Shown: positions 7,402 through 16,228, counted from the first letter of the stretch. The stretch: 64,000 bases of DNA from Agrilutibacter niabensis (GCF_042657165.1 NZ_JBHSNJ010000005.1:186001-250000); one strand, 5' to 3'. Notes: a model not told the origin generated them from the sequence alone. Program-made: numbers and translations.

Positions 7402-7468
7402 TGGATAGCTCAGTTGGTTAGAGCACCGAACTGTTAATTCGGCTGTCGCGGGTTCGATTCCCGCTCCA
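7402..7468 (+). ncRNA. tRNA-Asn(GUU)-like element with truncated acceptor stem
   Basis: D stem GCTC/GAGC (7408-7424) with loop AGTTGGTTA; perfect anticodon arm CCGAA-CTGTTAA-TTCGG (7426-7442) with anticodon GTT; variable CTGTC; T arm GCGGG-TTCGATT-CCCGC (7448-7464). The acceptor pairs only over TGGA (7402-7405) / TCCA (7465-7468). The next three positions (CAC against AAC) do not pair, and no CCA follows (AACAACG). It would therefore be a poor substrate for charging. Automated tools may call it tRNA-Asn with a low score. It abuts the anticodon-less element, suggesting a tandem transcript rather than an independent tRNA gene. Confidence 0.55.
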
Positions 7469-7472
7469 AACA

Positions 7473-7854
7473 ACGACCTGTCACGTCGTTATACGGGCGC
7501 AAGCCCGACCAGGAAGCGCCCCGTGCGGCGTTTCGCCAAGCGTGGCGCCACGTGCACCACGCGCAACGGAACGCCGCAGCGGTGGTGTCGCCGGGCCCAC
7601 GCCCTCGAGGCAGGCCGGTGGTCGCAGGACACGCAATCGCGGCAGCCTCAACGCCGCGGATGCGTCGAACGCGATCCTCGCCCTGCGGACAGCGCGCCGG
7701 CTCCGCGGCATCGGCGTCAGGGGCGCCTCCACTTTTTTCTTCGGCAACGGAGAAAAGCCGCCGGCTGTTCGGCGGCGCCGCTCGCTGCGGCTCGTTTTGG
7801 ACCGCCGGTTTCGGTGGCACCGTCGCGGCGCGAACCAACCAAGGAGAACTTCCA
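7473..7854 (+). other. structured leader of the slipin-rtcB operon
   Basis: Untranslated 382 bases. Visible stems: AACGAC (7472-7477) / GTCGTT (7485-7490); CGGGC-GCAA-GCCCG (7494-7507), a GNRA tetraloop hairpin; TTTTCT/AGAAAA around CGGCAACG (7735-7756); GCCGCCG/CGGCGGC (7757-7776); and GCCGC-TCGCT-GCGGC (7777-7791) followed by TCGTTTT. The last could act as a weak terminator or attenuator 60 bases before the slipin start. An open frame runs through from 7552 but has no ribosome site and odd composition, so I treat it as non-coding. Confidence 0.45.
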
Positions 7855-8979
7855 ATGTTCTGGACCAAGAGGGTCGTGATCGGTGACGGCGAGCGCGGCC
7901 TGGTGTATCGCAACCGTCAATTCGCAGGCGTGCTGGCGCCGGGCGTGTACCGTTGGTTCGACCCGCTCAAGCGGATCGAGGCGGGCGTACACAACGTCGC
8001 CAGGGCGGAGTACGCCGGCAGCGATGCCGACGCGCTCATCGTCGCACTGGGCGACAGCATCGACGACACCTTCGTGCTCGCCAACCTCGGCATGGATGAG
8101 GTCGGTCTCGTGCTGAAGAACGGCAAGCTCGAGGATGTGCTCGCTCCGGGTACGCGCAAGCTGTACTGGAAGGGCCTCGTTGCCGTCGAGGTGCAGGCCG
8201 TGTCGCTCGCGAACGGGCTGGATGTCGAGGCCGGCGTCGTCAGGCGCCTGCGCCAGCTCGGCGTGCTCGAACGCATCACCGTGTCGCTGATCGTGCCGGA
8301 AGAGAACGCCGGCCTGCTGTTCATCGACGGCAAGCTGGTGCGCACGCTGCCACCGGGCGCCTACGCCTTCTGGAACTTCCAGAAGAACGTGGCCGTGGAG
8401 CTGGTCGAGCTGCGCGTGCAGTCGATGGAAGTCTCGGGCCAGGAGCTGTTGACCCGCGACAAGGTCAGCCTGCGCGTGAACCTCGCCGCCAGCATCCGCG
8501 TCACCGATCCGGTGGCCGCGCGCACCAAGGTCGCCAAGTACGGCGACTACGTGTACCGCGAGCTGCAGTACGGCCTGCGCAAGGCGATCGCCGCCAAGAC
8601 GCTGGACGAACTGCTCGGCGACAAGGCCTCGCTCGACGCCGACATCTTCGGCTACGTGCGCGGCAGCGTGGTGCAGCTGGGCATCGAGGTGCTCGGCGTC
8701 GGCGTCAAGGACGTGATCCTGCCGGGCGAGATGAAGGAGATCCTCAACAGCGTCGTGCAGGCGGAGAAGGCGGCCCAGGCCAACGTGATCCGCCGTCGCG
8801 AGGAGGCGAACGCCACGCGTTCCCTGCTCAACACCGCGAAGCTGATCGAGGAGAGCCCGGTGCTGATGCGTTTGAAGGAGCTGGAGGCTCTGGAGAAGGT
8901 CACCGAGAAGATCGACAAGCTGACCGTGTTCGGCGGCCTGGACGGTGTCATGAAGCAGCTGGTCAGCCTGAAGCAGTAA
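7855..8979 (+). CDS. slipin family (SPFH/band-7) protein
   Basis: 374 residues; ATG 7855 is set by AAGGAG at 7841-7846. The SPFH/PHB domain covers roughly residues 130-320 (ITVSLIVPEENAGLLFIDGKLVRTLPPGAYAFW, later EVSGQELLTRDKVSLRVNLAASIRV). It is followed by an Ala/Glu-rich coiled coil (VVQAEKAAQANVIRRREEANATRSLLN), as in prokaryotic stomatins, and a shorter C-terminal tail. An extra band-7-like copy occupies residues 1-110 (GDGERGLVYRNRQFAGVLAPGVYRWFD). No clear membrane anchor, unlike classical slipins. The gene is 55 bases upstream of rtcB, so co-transcribed. Slipin-RtcB neighbourhoods are known in bacteria from comparative genomics; the mechanistic link is unclear. Confidence 0.88.
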   Translation: MFWTKRVVIGDGERGLVYRNRQFAGVLAPGVYRWFDPLKRIEAGVHNVARAEYAGSDADALIVALGDSIDDTFVLANLGMDEVGLVLKNGKLEDVLAPGTRKLYWKGLVAVEVQAVSLANGLDVEAGVVRRLRQLGVLERITVSLIVPEENAGLLFIDGKLVRTLPPGAYAFWNFQKNVAVELVELRVQSMEVSGQELLTRDKVSLRVNLAASIRVTDPVAARTKVAKYGDYVYRELQYGLRKAIAAKTLDELLGDKASLDADIFGYVRGSVVQLGIEVLGVGVKDVILPGEMKEILNSVVQAEKAAQANVIRRREEANATRSLLNTAKLIEESPVLMRLKELEALEKVTEKIDKLTVFGGLDGVMKQLVSLKQ

Positions 8980-9034
8980 TCTTCGCGTGGCGAACGGACT
9001 CGCCGCGCGGAGTCTTTCAACGAAAGGATTCCAC

Positions 9035-10261
9035 ATGAACACGCAACACAGACAATTCGAATTCCTCCACGCCGAGGGCGCCACCACCCCGATCAAGGGC
9101 TGGGTGCAGGGCGTGCCGGTCGAGGACAAGGCGCGGCAGCAGCTGCGCAACATCGCCACGCTGCCGTTCGTCGGCCCGTGGGTCGCGGTGATGCCGGACG
9201 TGCACCTGGGCATCGGTGCCACGGTCGGTTCGGTCGTGCCCACCAAGGGCGCGATCATTCCGGCCGCGGTCGGCGTCGACATCGGCTGCGGCATGGCCGC
9301 GGTGCGGACCACGCTGCACGCCAACGACCTGCCTGACGACCTGGCGCTGCTGCGCAACTCGATCGAGCGCAGCATCCCGGTCGGCAATGGACCGGGCGGC
9401 GATCACCGCCGCATTCCGGACAGCATCGAGACGAAGCTGGCGCAATCGGACCTGATGGCGCGGCTCGCGGTGATCCGCGACAAGCATCCGAAGATCCGCC
9501 CGGACAAGGTCGACAAGCAGATCGGCACGCTCGGCGGCGGCAATCACTTCATCGAGATCTGCCTCGACGAGGCCGATCGGGTGTGGGTGATGCTGCACTC
9601 GGGTTCGCGCGGCACCGGCAACATGATCGGCACCTACTTCATCGAGCTGGCGCGTCGCCAGCTGGAGAAGCGCGTGCTCGGCTTCCACCTGCCGGACCGG
9701 GACCTCGCGTTCTTCCTCGAGGACGAACCGCTGTTCGGCGAGTACGTCGAGGCGGTGTCGTGGGCGCAGGACTACGCGCGGGCCAACCGCGAGGCGATGA
9801 TGGCGCGGGTGCTGCACGAGATGCGCCATCGCCTGCCGAAGTTCCAGCTGGACAAGGAAGCGGTGAATTGCCACCACAACTACGTCCAGCGCGAGGACCA
9901 CTTCGGGCAGTCGCTGCTGGTGACCCGCAAGGGCGCGGTCAGCGCGCGCGAAGGCGAACTCGGGATCATCCCGGGCAGCATGGGCGCACGCAGCTACATC
10001 GTGCGCGGCAAGGGCAACGCGGACAGCTTCCACAGCTGCAGCCACGGCGCCGGCCGCGTGATGAGCCGCACCGCCGCGCGTGCGCAGATCACCCTGAAGC
10101 AGCACCGGGAGGCCACCGCGCACGTCGAATGCCGCAAGGACGCGGGGGTGATCGACGAGTCGCCGGCCGCCTACAAGGACATCGATGCGGTGATGGCCGC
10201 GCAGGCCGACCTCGTCGAGGTCGTGCACACCCTGCGCCAGGTGGTGTGCATCAAGGGCTGA
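9035..10261 (+). CDS. rtcB: RNA-splicing ligase RtcB
   Basis: 408 residues from ATG 9035 (GAAAGGATT upstream), the same length as E. coli RtcB. It joins 2',3'-cyclic-phosphate (or 3'-phosphate) and 5'-OH RNA ends using GTP and Mn2+. Metal and catalytic residues are all present: D82/C85 in GVDIGCGM, H171 in GGGNHF, H188 in LHSGSRG, H280/H281 in CHHNYVQRE, and the guanylylated H337 in SHGAGRVMSR. Context: second gene of a slipin-rtcB operon preceded by two tRNA-like elements; no rtcA, rtcR or rsr in this window. Nicked tRNAs are the likely substrates, by analogy. Transcription ends at a strong terminator 18 bases on. Confidence 0.95.
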   Translation: MNTQHRQFEFLHAEGATTPIKGWVQGVPVEDKARQQLRNIATLPFVGPWVAVMPDVHLGIGATVGSVVPTKGAIIPAAVGVDIGCGMAAVRTTLHANDLPDDLALLRNSIERSIPVGNGPGGDHRRIPDSIETKLAQSDLMARLAVIRDKHPKIRPDKVDKQIGTLGGGNHFIEICLDEADRVWVMLHSGSRGTGNMIGTYFIELARRQLEKRVLGFHLPDRDLAFFLEDEPLFGEYVEAVSWAQDYARANREAMMARVLHEMRHRLPKFQLDKEAVNCHHNYVQREDHFGQSLLVTRKGAVSAREGELGIIPGSMGARSYIVRGKGNADSFHSCSHGAGRVMSRTAARAQITLKQHREATAHVECRKDAGVIDESPAAYKDIDAVMAAQADLVEVVHTLRQVVCIKG

Positions 10262-10279
10262 CCGCCACGCCAACGACAA

Positions 10280-10312
10280 ACGCCGCCCCTTGCGGGGCGG
10301 CGTTCTTTTTCT
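10280..10312 (+). terminator. intrinsic terminator of slipin-rtcB
   Basis: ACGCCGCCCC-TTGC-GGGGCGGCGT, a perfect 10-bp stem, followed by TCTTTTTCTT. Canonical rho-independent terminator directly after rtcB. Confidence 0.92.
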
Positions 10313-10459
10313 TGAGTCGCGAGTTGGACCGCCGGCCCAGTCGCCGACGAAGCGGATCGAGTACACCGCGGTGCCGAGCATGGCGCACACCCTCGGATTA
10401 CGAAGAATTGGGGCAAACGGTCCCGGGCGTGGCGGCCGGCACCACCATCGCCGTCGTCG

Positions 10460-11248
10460 TCAGCCGCTGCGCACCAGTTGCGCGAAGCTGTCGCCCTGCG
10501 GCACCCCGTCGGGGCCGAAGCGGCGCTCGGCGAACACGATCGCCTCCGCACCGACCAGCACGATGCTGCTGCAGCGCGTGCCGTAGCGTTCGCCGCGCAC
10601 GAACGGCGGCGACAGCCAGCGCTCCATTTCCAGGCCCACGCCGGTATCGGGCAATGCCGCATCCGGCGCGGGAAGCGTGTCCGCCAGTGCCACGAACAGT
10701 GGGTCCAGCGCGTCGTCGCCGACCTCGCGCAGCGACGCGGGCGAATCCAGCCACGTCCGCAGCGCACGGGTGGCGTGGCCGCTCTTCGGCCACGGTGCAT
10801 CGAAGGCGCCGTTGGACATCGCGTGCACGCCCGGCGCGACCGGCCGCGACGCTGCTTCAGGGTGATTGGTGGCGAACAGCAGGGCGGCGCCATCCCAGCA
10901 CAAGAGGTTGTAGCGCCCGTGCTCGGCGGCGATCGGGGCCAGTTGCGTCACGAACGATGCCGCGTCGTCGCTGCCGCGTGCGAAGTCGCGCACCAGCGCG
11001 CCCCGCGAACGCGGCGCCGCCTCCGGATTGCGACCGTCGCGCACGTTGGTGACCGCCGCCAGGCGCCCGCGGGTGGACACCTGCAGCCAGCTGCCGCCGG
11101 CCTGCAGGTCGCGGCCGCCGTAGACATCGGGCGCGGCGGGATCGGGACCGGCGACCGCCGCGGGCCGGCCATGGAACTCGTCGCGGTTGGCGATCAGCGC
11201 GAGCGCGTAGCGCGGATGGTGTTGCCAGGCGACGGCGATCAGGCACAT
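10460..11248 (-). CDS. NRDE (TANGO2-like) family protein
   Basis: 262 residues. Start ATG 11248 chosen because the family always begins Met-Cys: MCLIAVAW. The N-terminal cysteine and the signature LIANRDEFHGRP (N-R-D-E) are the hallmarks of the TANGO2/NRDE family, Ntn-hydrolase-like proteins of uncertain function (haem trafficking has been proposed for eukaryotic members). Further conserved segments: GGRDLQAGGSWL, RLAAVTNVRD, SRGALVRDF, YNLL, GVHAMSN and TRCSSIVL. Divergently transcribed from the DUF4031 gene with 61 bases between starts. Confidence 0.85.
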   Translation of the reverse strand: MCLIAVAWQHHPRYALALIANRDEFHGRPAAVAGPDPAAPDVYGGRDLQAGGSWLQVSTRGRLAAVTNVRDGRNPEAAPRSRGALVRDFARGSDDAASFVTQLAPIAAEHGRYNLLCWDGAALLFATNHPEAASRPVAPGVHAMSNGAFDAPWPKSGHATRALRTWLDSPASLREVGDDALDPLFVALADTLPAPDAALPDTGVGLEMERWLSPPFVRGERYGTRCSSIVLVGAEAIVFAERRFGPDGVPQGDSFAQLVRSG

Positions 11249-11309
11249 GCCCGGCATGATAGGCGCCTTCGCGCCTGCAATCGCGCGCGTGATGGGACAC
11301 ACTGCGGGC

Positions 11310-11594
11310 ATGTCCGTGTATGTCGACGATGCCGTGCATCCCTGGCGTGGCCAGCGCTGGGCGCACCTGATGGCCGATACGCTGCCGGAACTGCATGCGA
11401 TGGCCGCGCGCCTGGGCATTCCCCGCCGCGCCTTCCAGAACAAGACCAGTGGCGCGCACTACGATGTCACCACCGAGCTGCGCGAACTTGCGATCGCCCT
11501 GGGCGCGGTGGCGATCTCGCGCCACCACGACCGCGCTGTGGTGAAGGCCGTGATCGCGCGCGCCAAGGCGCAGGGCCGCGGCGAAGCGCCGTGA
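11310..11594 (+). CDS. DUF4031 domain protein
   Basis: 94 residues from ATG 11310. Starts MSVYVDDAVHPWRGQRWAHL, the diagnostic DUF4031 opening, with LHAMAARLGIPRRAFQ and SHYDVT-like (AHYDVTTELRELAIALGA) blocks after it. Function unknown; a small cytoplasmic protein. Ribosome site weak. It lies between the divergent NRDE gene and the convergent Lrp-type regulator, whose stop is 15 bases away. Confidence 0.8.
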   Translation: MSVYVDDAVHPWRGQRWAHLMADTLPELHAMAARLGIPRRAFQNKTSGAHYDVTTELRELAIALGAVAISRHHDRAVVKAVIARAKAQGRGEAP

Positions 11595-11609
11595 AGCTTG
11601 CGTTTGCTG

Positions 11610-12041
11610 CTATCGCTCCAGCAGCGTCCGCAGCACCGGCAGCGTGGTGACGTCGTCGATCCCCTTGAACGCTGCGATCGCCTCGCGCAGGTCGGACAGC
11701 ATCGACGGCGCATCGGCCTGCACCAGCACCAGCATGTCGGTTTCGCCGGCGACGCTGTGGCAGGCCTGCACCTGCGGCAGCGCTTCCAGCTGCGGCATCA
11801 CGTCATCGCAGCTGAAGCCATCGGCATAGCGCAGCAGCAGCCACGCGCGCAGTGGTTCGCCGCCGCTGCCCAGGCGCACGGTGTACTGCGCGATAACGCC
11901 GGTCGCTTCCAGCCGCGCGATCCGCTCCTGCACGGCGCTGCGCGACAGGCCCACCGTCTTGGCCAGCTGCACGGTGGACAGGCGTGCGTTGTCCTGCAGC
12001 AACGCAATCAACCGGCGGTCGGTGTCGTCGAGTTTCTTCAT
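11610..12041 (-). CDS. Lrp/AsnC family transcriptional regulator
   Basis: 143 residues. N-terminal winged HTH (MKKLDDTDRRLIALLQ, then LAKTVGLSRSAVQERIARLEATGVI) and a C-terminal RAM/AsnC effector domain (ALPQVQACHSVAGETDMLVLVQA). These are local regulators that bind small molecules, usually amino acids. It is divergent from the isochorismatase-family gene with 108 bases between starts. That gap contains a perfect 12-bp palindrome, so this hydrolase is the probable target along with autoregulation. Confidence 0.9.
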   Translation of the reverse strand: MKKLDDTDRRLIALLQDNARLSTVQLAKTVGLSRSAVQERIARLEATGVIAQYTVRLGSGGEPLRAWLLLRYADGFSCDDVMPQLEALPQVQACHSVAGETDMLVLVQADAPSMLSDLREAIAAFKGIDDVTTLPVLRTLLER

Positions 12042-12067
12042 GGCGCGAATTATGGCGGCAGAACGCC

Positions 12068-12079
12068 GCCGGTACCGGC
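12068..12079. promoter_or_regulatory. palindromic operator candidate
   Basis: GCCGGTACCGGC is a perfect 12-bp palindrome, 27 bases upstream of the Lrp-type regulator start and 71 bases before the divergent hydrolase start. It is a reasonable binding site for the divergently encoded regulator, although Lrp sites are usually more AT-rich. Confidence 0.35.
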
Positions 12080-12149
12080 ACATTGCCGGGTTGAGACCGG
12101 CGCACCGGCGCTCGCACAGTGGCGGCATTCCCCAACCGGATCCACCGCC

Positions 12150-12734
12150 ATGCAATTCGACGCCAATACCGCCCTGATCCCCATCGATGTCCAGCAGGCC
12201 TTCGACCACGCACCGTGGCCGCCGCGCAACAACCCGGACATGGAACGCAACGGCCTGCGCCTGCTGGAGGCGTGGCGCGCCAGCGGCCGCCCGCTCATCC
12301 ACGTGAACCATGCCTCGGTGGTGCCCGGCTCGACCCTGGCGGCCACGCATCCCGGCCACGCCTTCCGCCCCGGTTACGAGCCGCGCACTGGTGAGCCGCT
12401 GGTCACCAAGTCGGTCAACGCCGCGTTCATCGGCACCGACCTGGACCTGCGCCTGCGCCGGCTGGGCGTTACCAGCGTGGTGCTGTTCGGCATCAGCACC
12501 GACATGTGCGTATCCACGACCGCGCGCGTGGCGGCCAACCTGGGGTATCGCACGATCGTGGTCGGCGACGCCTGCTTCACCTTCGACCAGCCCGATGCCG
12601 ATGGCCGTCCGATCCCGGCCGATACCATGCATCGCGCGCACCTGGCCACGCTGCGTGCCGAGTTCGCCGAGGTGGTCGACACCGATGGCCTGCTCGCGGC
12701 ATTGGGCCCGCGGGAGCTGCGCGCGACCGGCTGA
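12150..12734 (+). CDS. isochorismatase-family cysteine hydrolase
   Basis: 194 residues from ATG 12150. The Asp-Lys-Cys triad of the family is visible: D13 in LIPIDVQQAF, K87 in LVTKSVNAAF, C120 in GISTDMCVSTTARVA (with the cis-peptide region before it). Such enzymes hydrolyse amides or enol ethers (nicotinamidase-, ureidoacrylate-type); the substrate cannot be told here. The divergent Lrp/AsnC regulator suggests control by an amino-acid-like ligand. Followed by a DUF3297 gene in the same direction. Confidence 0.85.
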   Translation: MQFDANTALIPIDVQQAFDHAPWPPRNNPDMERNGLRLLEAWRASGRPLIHVNHASVVPGSTLAATHPGHAFRPGYEPRTGEPLVTKSVNAAFIGTDLDLRLRRLGVTSVVLFGISTDMCVSTTARVAANLGYRTIVVGDACFTFDQPDADGRPIPADTMHRAHLATLRAEFAEVVDTDGLLAALGPRELRATG

Positions 12735-12800
12735 GCCCGGATACCGGTCGCGCACGGGGCCCGCCTACAATACGGCCCTCAGTTATCCGCGAGCACGCCC

Positions 12801-13058
12801 ATGTCAGAGACGCCCCCCGACCACCTCTCCAACGACCCGCGCAGCAAGTTCTACGACGAAGCCGTGCTCGAACGCGGCATCGGCATCCGCTTCAACGGGG
12901 TCGAGCGCCACAATGTCGAGGAGTACTGCATCAGCGAGGGCTGGGTGAAGCTGCCCGTCGGCAAGTCGCTGGACCGCCGTGGCCAGCCGATGACGATGAA
13001 GGTCAAGGGCACGGTCGAAGCGTGGTTCCTCACGCCGACAGGCGACTCCGAACAATGA
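12801..13058 (+). CDS. DUF3297 family protein
   Basis: 85 residues. The conserved core is present: LSNDPRSKFYDE, GIGIRFNGVERHNVEEYCI, SEGWVKLPVGKSLDRRG and MKVKGTVEAWF. This defines DUF3297, a small glutathione-peroxidase-adjacent family of unknown role common in gamma- and alphaproteobacteria. A TACAAT -10-like box lies at 12766-12771. A terminator follows directly. Confidence 0.9.
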   Translation: MSETPPDHLSNDPRSKFYDEAVLERGIGIRFNGVERHNVEEYCISEGWVKLPVGKSLDRRGQPMTMKVKGTVEAWFLTPTGDSEQ

Positions 13059-13060
13059 CG

Positions 13061-13087
13061 AAGGACGGGCCTTGGCCCGCCTTTGTT
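13061..13087 (+). terminator. intrinsic terminator after DUF3297
   Basis: AAGGACGGGCC (13061-13071), loop TT, GGCCCGCCTT (13074-13083), then TGTT. A short stem with one bulge. Confidence 0.7.
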
Positions 13088-13130
13088 CCATCTGGCATCC
13101 GGGTGAAGCGCGGCTCACCGTTGCGTGCCA

Positions 13131-13888
13131 TCACGCCTTGAGCTTGTAGCCGGTGCGGAAGATCCACGCCACCAGTGCCAGGCACAGCATCAGGAAGCCC
13201 AGGATCGCGGCGGTGCTCACCACGACGTTGACGTCGCTGACGCCGTAGAAGCTCCAGCGCATCCCGCTGATCAGGTAGACCACCGGGTTGAACAGCGCGA
13301 CCTTCTGCCACAGCGGCGGCAGCATGCTGATCGAGTAGAACGCGCCGCCGAGGAAAGTCAACGGCGTCAGGATCAGCAACGGGATCACCTGCAGCTTCTG
13401 GAAGCTGTCCGCCCACACGCCGACGATGAAGCCGAACAGGCTGAAGCTCAGCGCGGTCAGCACCAGGAAGCAGCCCATCCAGAACGGATGCTCGATCTGG
13501 TACGGCACGAAGAAGCGCGCCGTGACGAGGATCAGCGTGCCCAGCATCAGCGACTTGGTCGCCGCCGCGCCGACGTAGCCCAGCAGGATCTCGGTCGTCG
13601 ATACCGGCGCCGACAACAGCTCGTAGATCGTGCCCGACCACTTGGGCAGGTAAATGCCGAACGAGGCATTGGACACGCTCTCGTTGAGCAGCGACAGCAT
13701 CACCAGGCCGGGAATGATGAAGGCGCCGTAGCCGACGCCGTCGACATCGCCCATGCGCGAGCCGATCGCCGCGCCGAAGACGATGAAGTACAGCGACGTC
13801 GACAGCACCGGCGAGAGGATCGACTCCAGCAGGGTGCGGAAGGTCCGCGCCATCTCGAAGCGGTAGATCGCGCGAATCGCGTGCACGT

Positions 13889-13892
<4 letters not shown>
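13131..13892 (-). CDS. ABC-2 type transporter permease (YadH-like)
   Basis: 253 residues with six predicted membrane segments: LSTSLYFIVFG, FIIPGLVMLSLL, SLMLGTLILVTA, LVLTALSFSLFGFIVGV, LLILTPLTFLGGAFY and VSTAAILGFLMLCLALVAWIF. The ABC-2 signature (VYLISGMRWSFYG) is near the C terminus. Inner-membrane half of an exporter with the ATPase encoded just upstream; the two genes overlap by four bases (ATGA), so they are translationally coupled. Substrate unknown; YadGH-type exporters lack an assigned substrate. Confidence 0.88.
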
Positions 13893-14893
<1,001 letters not shown>

Positions 14894-14896
14894 GCC

Positions 14897-15160
14897 TCAG
14901 CCCATCTCACCCATGCCGCGCGCGGGCACCCGCGACGGCGCTTGCGACATCCGCGCCAGCACCGCGCGCACCGTCGGCACCGCCACCCATGCCACCGGCA
15001 GCGCGACCAGGAAGGCGAGCCCCCAGTTGGCCAGCCAGACCTGCACCAGGCCGGCCTGGAATCCGTGGTGGAACGCGGACATGGCGAAGCTGATGGTGGC
15101 CGACATCACCGTGACCATCGAGGGAATGAAGGCGAACTGGGCTTGGCGAGGCGTAAGCAT
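14897..15160 (-). CDS. DUF2798 small membrane protein
   Basis: 87 residues from ATG 15160. Starts MLTPRQAQFAFIPSMVTVMSATISFAMSA; two hydrophobic helices (residues ~10-30 and ~42-65, WLANWGLAFLVALPVAWVAVPTVRAVL) match the DUF2798 pattern. Inner membrane, function unknown. First gene of the ABC-2 exporter operon. Confidence 0.8.
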   Translation of the reverse strand: MLTPRQAQFAFIPSMVTVMSATISFAMSAFHHGFQAGLVQVWLANWGLAFLVALPVAWVAVPTVRAVLARMSQAPSRVPARGMGEMG

Positions 15161-15450
15161 GGGGGCGTCTCGTGCAGGGGATGACGTAGAGACTAGTGGC
15201 CGTGGCCGTGCCTGATAAGCCGGGAATGAAGGGATGAATCGTCCCGGACACGGGTCAATGCAGCCGCCGCCCGTACCACGCCCTTGCCGGCTCGTTGCAT
15301 GAATGCGCGCCAACCCGGCAGGCGGCAAAACGGCGATGGCGGTCAAGGTTCGCGACGCCGGTCCCCAGGCTCCTTCCCTGCCGCTGCGGTCCCGGGCCTA
15401 CCATCGGCGCGCAAATCGTCATACCAACGACCACATCCAAAGGGGGAATC

Positions 15451-15774
15451 ATGAAACGCATCCTGTTGGCGGCTTCCTTTGCCGCACTGCTGCTTTCCTC
15501 GTCCGTCGTGCTGGCGGGCGGCAAGGGCCATGGCGGCCATGGCGGCGACCATGACGGTCATCCGCCGGGCAAGCACAAGGGCTGGCACAAGAACTACCGC
15601 AAGGGCGAACGCATCGAGGTCGTCTACCTCGAGCCGCGCTACTACGTCGATTACCACGACCACCACCTGTCCGCGCCGCCGCCGGGCCACCGCTGGGTGC
15701 GCCATCCCGACGGCCGCTACATCCTGGTCGCCGTAGCCACCGGCATCATCGCCGACATCCTGCTGCACCATTGA
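15451..15774 (+). CDS. RcnB-family periplasmic protein (copy 1)
   Basis: 107 residues, ATG 15451 with AAAGGGGG upstream. Signal peptide MKRILLAASFAALLLSSSVVLAG, then a His/Gly-rich segment (GKGHGGHGGDHDGH) and the RcnB core: RKGERIEVVYLEPRYYVDYHDHHLSAPPPGHRWVRHPDGRYILVAVATGIIADILLHH (shown in the sequence around residues 50-107). RcnB-type proteins act in the periplasm; the E. coli member tunes nickel/cobalt efflux. The His tract suggests metal binding here too. A paralog follows in tandem and another sits at 30.3 kb. Confidence 0.75.
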   Translation: MKRILLAASFAALLLSSSVVLAGGKGHGGHGGDHDGHPPGKHKGWHKNYRKGERIEVVYLEPRYYVDYHDHHLSAPPPGHRWVRHPDGRYILVAVATGIIADILLHH

Positions 15775-15794
15775 TCGGATCGCGGCCTGATCGC

Positions 15795-15816
15795 ATGGGG
15801 CGCCACGGCGCCCCAT
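15795..15816 (+). terminator. hairpin between tandem RcnB genes
   Basis: ATGGGGCGCC-AC-GGCGCCCCAT, a perfect inverted repeat of 10 bp arms. No T run follows, so it more likely protects or partly terminates the first transcript than fully separates the two genes. Confidence 0.45.
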
Positions 15817-15835
15817 CGATTGACCGGAGGGAACC

Positions 15836-16210
15836 ATGAAACGCCTGCTGCTCGCCGCCTCGCTCGCCGTCCTGTGCCTTTCCTCGGCGACGGCGTTCGC
15901 CCACGACGACGACCATGACCGCGATCGTGGCTACTACCACCACGATCATGACGACGACGATGATGATGGCCATCGCCATCACCGCCATCATTCCGGCAGG
16001 CACAAGGGCTGGAAGAAGCACCGCGACTACCATCGCGGCGAGCGCATCGACGTCGTCTACCTGGAGCCGCGCTACTACGTCGAGGATTACCACCACTACC
16101 AGCTGCGCCAGCCGCCACGCGGCCACCGCTGGGTGCGTACCGACGATGGCCGCTTCATCCTGGTAGCGGTGGCCACCGGCATCATCGCGGACATCCTGTT
16201 GCACCATTGA
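15836..16210 (+). CDS. RcnB-family periplasmic protein (copy 2)
   Basis: 124 residues, start ATG 15836 preceded by GGAGGGAACC. Signal peptide MKRLLLAASLAVLCLSSATAFA. The mature N terminus is an extreme His/Asp tract (HDDDHDRDRGYYHHDHDDDDDDGHRHH...), a likely metal-binding region. The core (HRGERIDVVYLEPRYYVEDYHHY, GHRWVRTDDGRFILVAVATGIIADILLHH) is nearly identical to copy 1, marking a recent tandem duplication with divergence confined to the linker. Same direction, 61 bases apart. Confidence 0.75.
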   Translation: MKRLLLAASLAVLCLSSATAFAHDDDHDRDRGYYHHDHDDDDDDGHRHHRHHSGRHKGWKKHRDYHRGERIDVVYLEPRYYVEDYHHYQLRQPPRGHRWVRTDDGRFILVAVATGIIADILLHH

Positions 16211-16228
16211 GCAACGACGGGTGCCACA

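Noticed and set aside
7552..7854. in-frame upstream extension of slipin
   Set aside because: No ribosome site, odd composition and several hairpins; AAGGAG at 7841 sets the start at 7855.
7034..7854. sigma-54 (RtcR-type) promoter for slipin-rtcB
   Set aside because: I looked for TGGCAC-N5-TTGC with correct spacing and found none; no rtcR in the window.
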